DNA of 64,000 nucleotides from Actinokineospora iranica (GTDB lineage Bacteria > Actinomycetota > Actinomycetes > Mycobacteriales > Pseudonocardiaceae): contig NZ_FMZZ01000007.1 in NCBI RefSeq assembly GCF_900101685.1, forward strand, positions 124,001 through 188,000, written 5' to 3'. The notes under the pieces were generated by a model, which saw nothing but the letters and a program-made list of their open reading frames with translations, was not told the origin of the DNA and ran no database searches. Made by a program: the position numbers and the translations under genes. Shown piece by piece: positions 53,389 to 62,417 of the stretch. Position 1 is the first letter of the stretch. The number at the start of each line of letters is the position of its first letter.

Positions 53389-56253
53389 GTGGCGAGAGGG
53401 GAACGCCCGCTTGAGGGCGAGGACGGCCCGGTTCTGCGGTTCGCGGCCGACTTGCGCGCGCTGCGCGAGAAGGCGGGCCGACCGGCCTATCGGGAGCTGA
53501 GCAAGCGCGCCCACTACTCGACCGGCGCCCTCTCCGACGCCGCGGGCGGGCGGCGGCTGCCCAGCCTCGCGGTGACCCTCGCCTACGTCGGCGCGTGCGG
53601 CGGCGACACCGAGGCCTGGGAGCGCCGCTGGCGGGAGGTGGCCGCCGAGCTCGACGCGGAATCCGCCGATCCCGTCGGCGACGACGGCGAGGCCCCGTAT
53701 GTCGGGCTGGCCCCCTTCGGGGTCGAGGACGCCGACCGGTTCTTCGGTCGGGAACGGTTGGTAACCGAGTTGGCCGCGCGGGTGGCCGACCAGCGGTTCG
53801 TCGTGGTCTTCGGCCCGTCCGGGTCGGGCAAGTCCTCGCTGCTGCGCGCCGGGCTGGTGAGCGGGGCGGCCGGGCCGGTGCTGCTGATGACCCCCGGGCA
53901 GCGCCCGCTGCAGGAGTGCGCCGCGCGCCTGGCCTGCCTGGTCGGCGGTTCGGCCATCGCCCTGCGCGCGGCGATGGGCGCCGACGACGACAGCCTGCAC
54001 CTGACCGCGCTGCAGGCGCTGGTGAGCGGGCAGGCGTCGAGCGACCTGCTGGTGGTGGTGGACCAGTTCGAGGAAGTGTTCACCCTCTGCCGCGACGCGG
54101 ACGAGCGCGCGCGGTTCCTGGCCGTGCTGCGCGCCGCCGCGCACGCGCCCAACAGCCGGACCAGGGTCGTGCTGGGCGTCCGCGCCGACTTCTACGCGCA
54201 CTGCGCCCACCACCCCGAGCTGGTCGAGGCGATCCGCGACGGCCAGTTCCTGGTGGGGCCGATGACCACGGACGAGCTGCGGACCGCGATCACCCGGCCC
54301 GCCGTCGAGGCCGGGTGCAGGCTGGAGACCGCGCTGGTGTCGCGGGTGATCGCCGACGCCACCGGCAGGCCGGGGGTGCTGCCGCTGGTCTCGCACGCCC
54401 TGCTGGAAACCTGGAAGCGCCGCCGCGGCACCACGCTGACCTCGACCGGCTACGACGCCGCGGGCGGCATCACCGAGGCCGTCGCCCGCACCGCGGCGGC
54501 CGTCCACGCGAGCCTGTCCCCCCGGCAGCGCCAGTGGTCCCGGCAGCTTTTCCTGCGGCTGGTCGCGCTGGGCGAGGGAACCGAGGACACCAAGCGCAGG
54601 GTGGACCGCGCCGAACTCGACCTCGACGCCGACGGGGCGCTGGTGCTGGAGCGGCTGGTGCGCGCCCGGCTGGTCACGCGGGACCGCGACAGCGTGCAGA
54701 TCACCCACGAGGCCCTGATCCGCTGCTGGCCCCAGTTGCGGCACTGGCTCACCGAGGACCGGGAAACGCTCCGCGTCCACCGGCAGCTCGTGGAGGCCAC
54801 CGCCACCTGGGAGTCGTTGGACCGCGACCCCGGCGCGCTCTACCGGGGCGCGCGGCTGGCCCTGGCCCGCGAGCTCGCCGACAGCGCGGTCACGCTCACC
54901 GCCCGCGAACGGGCCTTTCTCGACGCGAGCCTGGCCGCCGAGGCCGCCGAGCGCGCCGCCGCCCGGCGGCGGACCCGGCGGCTGCGGCAGCTGGTGGCGG
55001 TCCTGGCGGTCCTGCTCGTGCTCAGCACGGCATCGACCGTCTACGCCATCCGCGCCGACATCGCCGTGTCGCGCCAGCGCAACGCGCTGCTGGCCCAGGA
55101 GGTCACCAAGGAAGCGGTCGCGCTGCGCGCGACGAACCCCGCGCTGGCCGCCCAGCTCGGCCTCGCCGCGTACCGGCTGGTGCCGAGCAGGCAGGCCCGC
55201 GACGGCCTGATCAGCACGCTGGCCGTCCCGCTCGCCGGGCACACCCAGGTGGTCAGCTCGGTCGCCTTCGCGCCGGACCGACGCCACCTGGCCACCGCGG
55301 GCTTCGAGGGCAGCGTGTGGCTGTGGGACATCGGCGAGCCGGTGCTCGCGACACCGGTGAGCAGCTTCGCCGGGAACTGCGACTCCATCGCCACGGTCGC
55401 CTTCAGCCCCGACGGCGCCCTGCTCGCCCTCGGCTGCCGCGACCACACCGTGCGGCTGTGGAACGTCGCCGACCCGCAGCGCCCGGCCGAGGTCGCCACG
55501 CTCGTCGGCCACACCGACGTCGTCTTCTCCGTCGTGTTCGCCCCCGACGGCCGCACGCTGGCCTCCGGCAGCTACGACCGCTCGGTCAGGCTCTGGGACG
55601 TCGCCGACTCGGCCCGCCCCGCGCCGCTGTCCGCGCTCATCGGCCACACCCTCAACGTCAAACCGGTGGCGTTCAGCCCGGACGGGAAGACGCTGGCCTC
55701 GGGCGGCGACGACCGCACCGTGCGGCTGTGGGACACCGGCGATCCCGCGCGTCCCGTCGAACTTGCCGTGCTGACCGGTCACGACGACTTCGTCAGCGCG
55801 GTGGCGTTCAGCCCGGACGGGCGCACCCTCGCCTCGGGCAGCGACGACCACACCGTGCGGCTGTGGGATGTCGGCGACCGGCGGCGGCCGACGTCGCTGA
55901 CCACCCTGGCCGCGCACAGCGACATCGTCGGCTCGGTCGCGTTCAGCCCCGACGGGACCACCCTCGCCACCGGCGGCTACGACCAGACCGTGCGGCTGTG
56001 GGACCTCGCCGAGCGCGGGCGCCCCACCGAGCGCGCGACCCTGACCGGGCACGCGGGCGCGATCAACTCGACGGCGTTCAGTCCCGACGGCAGGACCCTG
56101 GCCACCGGCAGCGACGACCACATCGCGCTGCTGTGGGAGACCGACGGCGACCGGGTCGAGGCCAGGGCCTGCGCCGTCGGACGGCCCGCCATCAGCCCCG
56201 ACGAGTGGGAGCGCCACCTCCCCGGCCTGGACTACCAGCCGCCCTGCCCCTGA
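53389..56253 (+). CDS. HTH-nSTAND1-WD40 protein
   Basis: 954 residues from GTG 53389, chosen for GGAGGGG 7 bases upstream (a GTG at 53326 is in frame). Order: helix-turn-helix (about 15-75; YRELSKRAHYSTGALSDAAGG), nSTAND1 NTPase with P-loop GPSGSGKSS (142) and Walker B LLVVVDQFEE (225), helical arm, one membrane helix (LVAVLAVLLVLSTASTVYAI, about 535), then seven WD40 repeats (615-930) making a full propeller. STAND proteins switch on ligand binding. The helix places the propeller outside or at the membrane while the DNA-binding part stays in the cytosol. It may read the half-sites in its own promoter. Confidence 0.9.
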   Translation: MARGERPLEGEDGPVLRFAADLRALREKAGRPAYRELSKRAHYSTGALSDAAGGRRLPSLAVTLAYVGACGGDTEAWERRWREVAAELDAESADPVGDDGEAPYVGLAPFGVEDADRFFGRERLVTELAARVADQRFVVVFGPSGSGKSSLLRAGLVSGAAGPVLLMTPGQRPLQECAARLACLVGGSAIALRAAMGADDDSLHLTALQALVSGQASSDLLVVVDQFEEVFTLCRDADERARFLAVLRAAAHAPNSRTRVVLGVRADFYAHCAHHPELVEAIRDGQFLVGPMTTDELRTAITRPAVEAGCRLETALVSRVIADATGRPGVLPLVSHALLETWKRRRGTTLTSTGYDAAGGITEAVARTAAAVHASLSPRQRQWSRQLFLRLVALGEGTEDTKRRVDRAELDLDADGALVLERLVRARLVTRDRDSVQITHEALIRCWPQLRHWLTEDRETLRVHRQLVEATATWESLDRDPGALYRGARLALARELADSAVTLTARERAFLDASLAAEAAERAAARRRTRRLRQLVAVLAVLLVLSTASTVYAIRADIAVSRQRNALLAQEVTKEAVALRATNPALAAQLGLAAYRLVPSRQARDGLISTLAVPLAGHTQVVSSVAFAPDRRHLATAGFEGSVWLWDIGEPVLATPVSSFAGNCDSIATVAFSPDGALLALGCRDHTVRLWNVADPQRPAEVATLVGHTDVVFSVVFAPDGRTLASGSYDRSVRLWDVADSARPAPLSALIGHTLNVKPVAFSPDGKTLASGGDDRTVRLWDTGDPARPVELAVLTGHDDFVSAVAFSPDGRTLASGSDDHTVRLWDVGDRRRPTSLTTLAAHSDIVGSVAFSPDGTTLATGGYDQTVRLWDLAERGRPTERATLTGHAGAINSTAFSPDGRTLATGSDDHIALLWETDGDRVEARACAVGRPAISPDEWERHLPGLDYQPPCP

Positions 56254-56278
56254 TCGCGGCGCTGATCATCGCGGCCGA

Positions 56279-56358
56279 TTGTTCACCGGACGTCGTTCAC
56301 CGTCCGCGTCCTGACCCTGAACAACCCGGGTGCGCTACAGATCGACAGCGGGTGAACC
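56279..56358 (+). promoter_or_regulatory. second array of TTGTTCACCG half-sites, before the subtilase gene
   Basis: TTGTTCACCG at 56279-56288, GTTCACCG at 56295-56302, TGAACAA at 56318-56324 and GGTGAACC at 56351-56358. The elements and their mixed orientation mirror those upstream of the nSTAND-WD40 gene, which points to one regulator for both. Confidence 0.6.
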
Positions 56359-56385
56359 GCACCCGACACTCAGGCAGGGAGCGCC

Positions 56386-59097
56386 ATGTCCAAGATCACC
56401 CGTAGGCCGTCCCGCAGGCGAAGACAGCTTCCGGCTCTCGCGTTAGCCGTGGCGGCCTTCGCGTCGCCCCTCATCGCGGACCAGGCATCGGCCGACACCG
56501 CGCCCGCGGCCCGGCAACCGGACCGCGCCCAAGACCACAGCGCCCAAGACCACAGCGCCTACGACCACAGCAACGACAAAGCCCTCGCGGCCGCGAGCCC
56601 CGCGCCGGACTCCGCCACCGAGGTGTCGGTCAAGTTCCGCGCTGACCGGGAAGTGCGCATCCGCGACCGGCGGCTGGTCGCCCGGGACGGCCAGGACGCC
56701 GCGGCGATCCGCGCGGTCATGGACCGGCACCCCGGGGCGACGATTCGTCCGCTGCGCCCGGCGACCGTGTCCGAGGACGCCGCCACTGAGGAGCGCGTCC
56801 GGCTGGAGCGGCGCGTCGGCCACGATCTGCCGGACCTCAACTCCTGGTTCGCCATCACCGTGCCCTCGGGTGCGGCCGCGCTGGCGAATGACCTCAACGC
56901 GCTGCCCGCGGTCGAGATCGCCCAGGTCCCGTTCGCCACCGTGGCGCCTGCGGCCGACCCGTTCCGCCCAAACCAGGTCTACCGCAACCCCGTCGGCGCG
57001 AGCGCGGGCACCGGGATCGGCGCGGACGGCGCCAACGCCCTGCCCGGCGGCAAGGGCGAGAACGTCACCGTCACCGACATCGAAGCCGGAACCCAGGACC
57101 GCGTCGCCGTCCGCCGGGGCGCCATCGCCGCCGGCCAGAGCCACGCGCTGGCGGTGATCGCCGAGCCGGGCGCGCCGGACGACCGCACGGTCCGGGCGTG
57201 GGGCGCAGGAGGCAGCGGCCAGCTCGGCATCGGCACGACGGCGAACAGCTCGGTGTACATGCGGGTCACCGGGCTGACCAACGTCGAATCGGTGGCAGCG
57301 GGGACCAACTTCTCGGTCGCGCTCAAGACCGACGGCACGGTCTGGACATGGGGGGCCAACAACTTCGGCCAGCTAGGCCTAGGCGACACGGCCACCCGGC
57401 TGGCTCCCGCGCAGGTCCCCGGTCTCACCGGGGTCAGAACCATCAGCGCGAACGGCGGGCATGTGCTCGCCGTGCGCTCGGACGGCACCGTCCGCGCCTG
57501 GGGCAACAACGCCAACGGCCAGCTGGGCGTGCCCCCGGCCAGTGTCTCGTTCAGCGCGACGCCGATCACGGTCCCCGGCCTCACTGGCGTCTCGACGCAA
57601 CCTGGCGGCGTCTCGGCGGGCTTCAACCACTCGCTGGCGCTGCTCACCACCGGGGCGGCGCGCGCGTGGGGCGCGGGCGGCAGCGGCCAGCTCGGCAACG
57701 GCTCCACCGCGTCGAGCGCGGCCCCGGTGCCGGTGACCGGCGTGACCGACGCCGTCGAGATCGTGGCGGGCGGGCTGCACAGCGTCGCCCGGCTGGCAGG
57801 CGGGACGCTGATGGGCTGGGGCAACAACTTCTTCGGGCAGGTCGGCGACGGTGGCAACGCCAACCGCACCACACCCCAGCAGGTGACCAACCTCAACTCG
57901 GTCGTCACGCTGGCGGCGGGCAACCTGCACAACGTCGCCGTCAACTCGGACGGAACGCTGTGGGCGTGGGGCGCGGGCGGCAGCGGCCAGCTCGGCACCG
58001 GCACCACGGCCGACCAGAACTTCCCCGTCGAGGTGCTGCCCGCGCCCGCAGACCCGACGAGCCGCGCCCTGGTCGGCGCGGGCACCGCGTTCAGCCTGGG
58101 CGTCGGCTCGGACGGGATCGTGTGGGGCTGGGGGACCAACGCAGGCGGCCAGCTCGGCACCGGCGACACCACCGCGAGCCAGGTGCAGCGGCAGGCCGTC
58201 ACCATGCGCAACCTGTGGAACACCTGCCACGAGGAACTGGCCAACCGGCCCGCTCCCGCTGGCCCGCCCGTGCGCCTGCACCCGATGGTGTCCTCGCCCT
58301 GCGCTCCCGTCGCCGTGCACGGCACGGCGGTCGTCGGGATCGTGGCGGCGCAGGAGGACAACGGGCTCGGCGTCACCGGCCTGCTGCCCAGGGCCAAGCT
58401 GCAACTGGCCAGCTCCGCCGACGCGGTCGGCGCCATGACGCTGGCCCGGCAGAACTCGCAGCCCGGCGACGTGATCCTCGCCGAGGTCGCGCTCGCCGTC
58501 GTGGGCGGCTCGCAGCAGTACCCCTGGGAGCTCAACGCCGCGGTGTACGACCAGATCGTCCTGGCCACCGCGGCGGGCGTCACGGTGGTCGAGGCGGCGG
58601 GCAACGGCGGCAACAGCCTCGACGACCCCGCCGACCCGCGCGCGGCCCTGATCATGGGCAGGCCGGACTCCGGCGCCATCGTCGTCGGCGCGGGGGAGCC
58701 GCCGAACATCCCCGGCACCGCGGAGTGCGTGCCGGGCAGGCCCGCCGAGCGGACCTCGACGGCGTTCTCCACCCATGGGCAGCGAGTGAACTTGCAGGCC
58801 TACGGCAAGTGCATCGCCACCCTCGGCGGCGGCCCGGAAATGCTCAGGGACCTCACCCCGACCGCGACGGACCCGAACAAGATGTACTGGTCCAACATGA
58901 ACGGCACCTCGGGCGCGAGCCCGATCGTGGTCGGCGCGGTCGGGGCGGTGCAGAGCATCGCCCAGCAGTCCGGCCCCGCGCTCACCCCCGCTCAAGTGCG
59001 CCAGCTGCTCGTCTCGACCGGCACACCGCAACCGGCGGCGGACCCGCGCCACATCGGGCCGCTGCCCAACCTGCAGGCGGCGATAGCCGCGATGTAG
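56386..59097 (+). CDS. secreted S8 subtilase with RCC1 beta-propeller inserted in the catalytic domain
   Basis: 903 residues. Sec signal (LPALALAVAAFASPLIADQA) after a basic start, then a linker with repeated DHSAQ/DHSAY. Subtilase triad: Asp231 in VTVTDIE, His645 in VHGTAVVGIVAA, Ser842 in MNGTSGASP. Between Asp and His, residues about 235-606 are seven RCC1 repeats (WGAGGSGQLG, WGANNFGQLG, WGNNANGQLG and so on), a complete propeller. The subtilase sequence resumes exactly at LWNTCHEELA. So the protease is interrupted next to its catalytic Asp. The propeller may gate or target the enzyme. Shares promoter motifs with the upstream nSTAND-WD40 gene. Confidence 0.88.
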   Translation: MSKITRRPSRRRRQLPALALAVAAFASPLIADQASADTAPAARQPDRAQDHSAQDHSAYDHSNDKALAAASPAPDSATEVSVKFRADREVRIRDRRLVARDGQDAAAIRAVMDRHPGATIRPLRPATVSEDAATEERVRLERRVGHDLPDLNSWFAITVPSGAAALANDLNALPAVEIAQVPFATVAPAADPFRPNQVYRNPVGASAGTGIGADGANALPGGKGENVTVTDIEAGTQDRVAVRRGAIAAGQSHALAVIAEPGAPDDRTVRAWGAGGSGQLGIGTTANSSVYMRVTGLTNVESVAAGTNFSVALKTDGTVWTWGANNFGQLGLGDTATRLAPAQVPGLTGVRTISANGGHVLAVRSDGTVRAWGNNANGQLGVPPASVSFSATPITVPGLTGVSTQPGGVSAGFNHSLALLTTGAARAWGAGGSGQLGNGSTASSAAPVPVTGVTDAVEIVAGGLHSVARLAGGTLMGWGNNFFGQVGDGGNANRTTPQQVTNLNSVVTLAAGNLHNVAVNSDGTLWAWGAGGSGQLGTGTTADQNFPVEVLPAPADPTSRALVGAGTAFSLGVGSDGIVWGWGTNAGGQLGTGDTTASQVQRQAVTMRNLWNTCHEELANRPAPAGPPVRLHPMVSSPCAPVAVHGTAVVGIVAAQEDNGLGVTGLLPRAKLQLASSADAVGAMTLARQNSQPGDVILAEVALAVVGGSQQYPWELNAAVYDQIVLATAAGVTVVEAAGNGGNSLDDPADPRAALIMGRPDSGAIVVGAGEPPNIPGTAECVPGRPAERTSTAFSTHGQRVNLQAYGKCIATLGGGPEMLRDLTPTATDPNKMYWSNMNGTSGASPIVVGAVGAVQSIAQQSGPALTPAQVRQLLVSTGTPQPAADPRHIGPLPNLQAAIAAM

Positions 59098-59103
59098 CCG
59101 CGA

Positions 59104-59142
59104 CCCCGGAGGCGCCGCGTTCGGGGGGCGGCGCCTCCGGGG
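59104..59142. terminator. bidirectional terminator, 15-bp stem
   Basis: CCCCGGAGGCGCCGC at 59104-59118 pairs perfectly with GCGGCGCCTCCGGGG at 59128-59142. It sits between the converging subtilase and pentapeptide-repeat genes, 7 and 5 bp from their stops. Confidence 0.75.
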
Positions 59143-59147
59143 TTCGC

Positions 59148-60131
59148 CTAGTCGGCGACCGCCGCCACGTCGGATTCGGTCTCCGCCTGCTCGTTGAGCC
59201 GCACCACGCCGTCGAACGCCGCGCCGTCCATCCGCACCTCGGCGGGCTCGATCCAGCGCAGGTCCGCGAAGTTCGCGACCGCGGTGTCACTGAGGTTCGC
59301 GTGCTCGGAAAACCGGACTTCGCGCAGCGAGAGCCCGCCGGTGAACCGGGTGCGGCGCATGTCGACCCGGCCCCGGAACACCGCGCCGGTGAACAGGGCG
59401 TTGCCGGTGAACTCGGCGCCCGCGAGCCGGGTGATGCCGTAGAAGGTGGCCCGCCGGGCGAGCACGGTGCCCACCGCGCGGTCCTCCAGGTTGAAGTACT
59501 CCAGCGACGCGCCGGTCAGGTCGAGGTCGTAGGTCCGCTCCGCGCCGACGGGCGGGAGAAGCTCCTTGAGCATCCGGTGGGCGGTCAGCCGGACCTGGTG
59601 TTCCCGGTCGTCGGCTGCCTCGTCCTCGGTGAGCCGCCGCAGGAGGGGTTGGGCGTAGTCGTTGCGGTCCGGGTCATGGGCCTCGTTCTCGTAGGCGCTG
59701 TGGAAGTACGGCCGCCGCAGGTACGCGCAGAGCACGTCGATCACGGTCTGGGTGTACTCCGGCGTGCTGCGCGCCAGCCCGACCAGAGCGTGCATGGCAC
59801 CCACCCGCACCTGGTCGGCGTCGTTGCCGAGCAGTTCGATGGCCCGCCCGAACCGCTCGTGCGAGATCCGGGCGCCGTCGGCGCGCAGCCGCTCCTCCTC
59901 GACGTGCTGGCGGTCCTCCTCGACGCGGCGCCGCCGGTCGTTGAGCCACACCCCGTACAGCGCGACCACCGCCGCACCGGCGAGCCCGCCGGTCTTGACC
60001 GCCTCCGACATCCCGGCCCGCGCGTCCGCCCGCAGCACCCAGAGCGCGATCCCCGCGGTCACGCCGATGGCGACGACCAGCGTCCCGAGCAGCGCCAGCG
60101 CCTGCGACCGGCGCCCCTTCTTCGAGTCCAC
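59148..60131 (-). CDS. membrane-anchored pentapeptide-repeat protein
   Basis: 327 residues from GTG 60131 (GTG 60191 would add 20 residues of unlikely sequence). Two N-terminal helices (LALLGTLVVAIGVTAGIALWV and GGLAGAAVVALYGVWL), a charged coiled-coil (RRRRVEEDRQHVEEERLRAD), a helical region starting RFGRAIELLGNDADQVRVGA, and a C-terminal run of degenerate pentapeptide repeats (LTGASLEYFNL, AGAEFTGNALFTGAVFRG). This composition is common in actinomycetes; function unknown. Confidence 0.8.
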   Translation of the reverse strand: MDSKKGRRSQALALLGTLVVAIGVTAGIALWVLRADARAGMSEAVKTGGLAGAAVVALYGVWLNDRRRRVEEDRQHVEEERLRADGARISHERFGRAIELLGNDADQVRVGAMHALVGLARSTPEYTQTVIDVLCAYLRRPYFHSAYENEAHDPDRNDYAQPLLRRLTEDEAADDREHQVRLTAHRMLKELLPPVGAERTYDLDLTGASLEYFNLEDRAVGTVLARRATFYGITRLAGAEFTGNALFTGAVFRGRVDMRRTRFTGGLSLREVRFSEHANLSDTAVANFADLRWIEPAEVRMDGAAFDGVVRLNEQAETESDVAAVAD

Positions 60132-60283
60132 CCGGTCATTGTGTCCGATCGGCCGAAGGCCCTGCGCCGGGCGGCGGAATCCCGTGATCACGGATGGTTA
60201 GTCCTCAGTGGACGATATGCGTGCTTGAGCATTCCGTTGTGCGGCGCGGGAAATTCGTCTCGATCTCCTCTGTACGATTGAGA

Positions 60284-60299
60284 CGATAATGGTTATCAT
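60284..60299 (+). promoter_or_regulatory. Zur/Fur-box-like palindrome before the ATP-grasp operon
   Basis: GATAATGGTTATC is a perfect GATAA-3-TTATC palindrome. It matches 10 of 13 positions of the Streptomyces Zur consensus core GAAAATGATTTTC (recalled from literature). It contains GATAAT, which could be the -10 element, and lies about 40 bp upstream of the GTG start, ideal for repression. Confidence 0.5.
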
Positions 60300-60336
60300 T
60301 GGCGACCGGTCGAGCCGGGCACGGAGAAGGAGCGTT

Positions 60337-61590
60337 GTGGGGCACCTGCTGATGGTCGAGAGCTGGGTCGGGGCGATGAGCACCCTGCTGCCGAGGGCGA
60401 TTCGGGAGGCCGGACACCGGTTCACGTTCCTCACCAGGGATCTGCACCACTACCTGCGCGCCAATCCGGTGGCCGGGCCGCATCCGCTGCTCGCCGCGGA
60501 CAACGTGCTGACGGCCGAGACCAACGACCTGGACCGGTTGCTGCCGTACCTGGAGCGGGTGCACGACGTGCTGCGCTTCGACGGCGTGATCTCCTCGTGC
60601 GACTACTACTTGGGCACGACCGCGCGGATCGCGGCGCACCTGGGGCTGCCGGGGTCGTCGCCGGAGGCGGTGGAACGGGCCTACCGCAAGGATCTCACCC
60701 GGCGGGCCCTCGCCGACGCCGGGGTGCCGGGGCCGAGGTTCGCCCTGGCGCAGGGCTGGGAGGAAACCGCGGCGGCGGCCAGGGAGATCGGGTATCCGCT
60801 GGTGGTCAAGCCGGTCGACCTGTGCGCGGGGATGTTCGTGCGCAAGGTCGATGACGAGGCCGCGCTGCGGGACGCGGTGACCGCGATGGACGCGTTCCCG
60901 GTCAACGCCCGGCATCAGCCGCGCGTGCCCTCGGTGCTGCTGGAGGAACTGCTTGTCGGGCCGGAGTTCAGCGTCGAGACGGTCACCGTGGACGGCGCGA
61001 CGCACGTCATCGGCGTGACGGACAAGTCGGTCATCGGGGCGCCCTGGTTTGTCGAGAACGGCCACATGTTCCCCGCCGACCTCGCCCCGGCCGACGCCGT
61101 CGCCGCCGCGGACACGGCCGTCGCGGCGATCAAGGCGCTCGGCCTGGACCGGGCCGTCGCGCACACCGAGGTGAAACTCACCGCCGACGGGCCCCGGCTC
61201 ATCGAGGTCAACCCGCGCCCGGCGGGCAACCAGATCACCGAACTCGTCCGCCGCACCACCGGAATCGACCTGCCCATGGTCTACGCGCGGCTCGCCGTGG
61301 GCGAGTCGCCCGCGCTCGCGCCCGCGGACACCGGGGCGCGCAGCGCCGCCATCTCGTTCCTGTTGCCGCCGCACGCCGGGATCGTGGACAGCGTGGACGG
61401 CGTCGACCGACTGGCCGCGGACCCCGATGTGGTCGACTGGACGGTCAAGCCCGACGGGCACCGCGCGGGGGAGCCGACCAGCAACAACGCCTACCTCGGC
61501 CACGTCATGGTGGTCGACCGGGCCGGTCTCGGCGCGCGGCGGCGGGCGGAAGAACTCGTCGGCGGCCTGACGGTCCGGTGCTCGGCGTGA
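60337..61590 (+). CDS. ATP-grasp ligase
   Basis: 417 residues from GTG 60337 with AAGGAG just upstream. ATP-grasp fold: N-terminal preATP domain (VISSCDYYLGTTARIAAHLG), YRKDLTRRALADAGVPGP, the ATP-binding Lys in YPLVVKPVDLCAGM, LLEELLVGPEFSVETV and metal-binding HTEVKL/LIEVNPRPAGNQI. Such carboxylate-amine ligases join amino acids or other acids to amines through an acyl-phosphate. It is the first gene of a four-gene coupled operon; the next gene overlaps by 4 bp (GTGA). Substrates unknown. Confidence 0.9.
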   Translation: MGHLLMVESWVGAMSTLLPRAIREAGHRFTFLTRDLHHYLRANPVAGPHPLLAADNVLTAETNDLDRLLPYLERVHDVLRFDGVISSCDYYLGTTARIAAHLGLPGSSPEAVERAYRKDLTRRALADAGVPGPRFALAQGWEETAAAAREIGYPLVVKPVDLCAGMFVRKVDDEAALRDAVTAMDAFPVNARHQPRVPSVLLEELLVGPEFSVETVTVDGATHVIGVTDKSVIGAPWFVENGHMFPADLAPADAVAAADTAVAAIKALGLDRAVAHTEVKLTADGPRLIEVNPRPAGNQITELVRRTTGIDLPMVYARLAVGESPALAPADTGARSAAISFLLPPHAGIVDSVDGVDRLAADPDVVDWTVKPDGHRAGEPTSNNAYLGHVMVVDRAGLGARRRAEELVGGLTVRCSA

Positions 61591-62417
61591 GCGCGCCGGT
61601 CGTCGCCAACTGTCTCGCCGACCTCCTCGGCCACACCCGGGCGGGCAGGTTCGGCGCGTCACCGGGCGACCTGTCGGTCAGTGTCGGATTCGTCACCCGC
61701 CAAGGGGTTCGGCACGCGTCGCGTGGACAGGGCTACCGCAACCACGTCGTGAGCCTGCGCGTGGGCCAAGCCGTGGGTTCGTGCGCTGTCGAGCCGGATT
61801 CGGTGAACGACAACGCGGTCTACGACTGTGTTGGGTCCACAGTGGACGATCTGCTCGACCACCCGGTCGAGGCGATCCGGGTCGCCGCGCTCGACGCCTA
61901 CCTGATGAGCGTGCGCCCGCACGAGCGGCACGCCACCGAGACCATGACGATCCCGGCGGGCAGCTCGCTGGACAAGTCGATGGCCCGCGCCGAACGCGTG
62001 ATCGACCTGCTCGATCCCCAGCCGGGGCAACGGGTCCTGGTCATCGGCGTGGTCAACTCCCTGCTGCACCACCTGCGCGGGCGCGGCATCGCCTATGTCG
62101 CCTGCGACCTCAAGGGCGGCGTCACCGAATGGGGCGAGCCGGTCATCACCGACGCCGCGCGGGCCCTCGGCCGGTGCGACACGATCCTCGCCTCCGGCAT
62201 GACCCTCGGCAACGGCACCCTGGACGCCCTGCTGGACCACGCCCGGTCCACCGGCAAGCCGCTGACCTTGTTCGCCCAGACCGGAAGCGCCGTCCTGCCC
62301 TGGTTCGTCGGCTCCGGGGTGCGCGCCGTGGCCGCCGAGCCGTACCCGTTCTTCTGGCTCGACGGCGGCCCGACCACTGTCCACCACTACCTGGCGCCGC
62401 CACTGGAGTCGGTGTGA
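61587..62417 (+). CDS. DUF364/DUF4213-type Rossmann-like protein
   Basis: 276 residues. The C-terminal part has a Rossmann-like core (RVLVIGVVNSLLHHLRGRG), ILASGMTLGNGTLDALL, LTLFAQTGSAVLPWFVGSGV and FFWLDGGPTTVHHY, matching the 'putative heavy-metal chelation' family; the N-terminal 110 residues fit DUF4213. Members are found near metal uptake genes, but no activity is established. Overlaps both neighbours by 4 bp. In this operon it may be an oxidoreductase or a metal-binding partner. Confidence 0.8.
   Translation: MSAPVVANCLADLLGHTRAGRFGASPGDLSVSVGFVTRQGVRHASRGQGYRNHVVSLRVGQAVGSCAVEPDSVNDNAVYDCVGSTVDDLLDHPVEAIRVAALDAYLMSVRPHERHATETMTIPAGSSLDKSMARAERVIDLLDPQPGQRVLVIGVVNSLLHHLRGRGIAYVACDLKGGVTEWGEPVITDAARALGRCDTILASGMTLGNGTLDALLDHARSTGKPLTLFAQTGSAVLPWFVGSGVRAVAAEPYPFFWLDGGPTTVHHYLAPPLESV

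Noticed and set aside
55240-56150. Repeated DNA at the 3' end of the nSTAND gene
   Set aside because: Explained by seven WD40 repeats of the protein.
53131-56217. 1028-codon minus-strand frame opposite the nSTAND-WD40 gene
   Set aside because: Antisense shadow of the WD40 repeats and NTPase; repetitive composition mirrors the real gene.
57190-58190. Regularly spaced repeats in the subtilase gene that could be mistaken for a repeat array
   Set aside because: They encode RCC1 propeller blades in frame and diverge in DNA; no CRISPR-like identical repeats or spacers.
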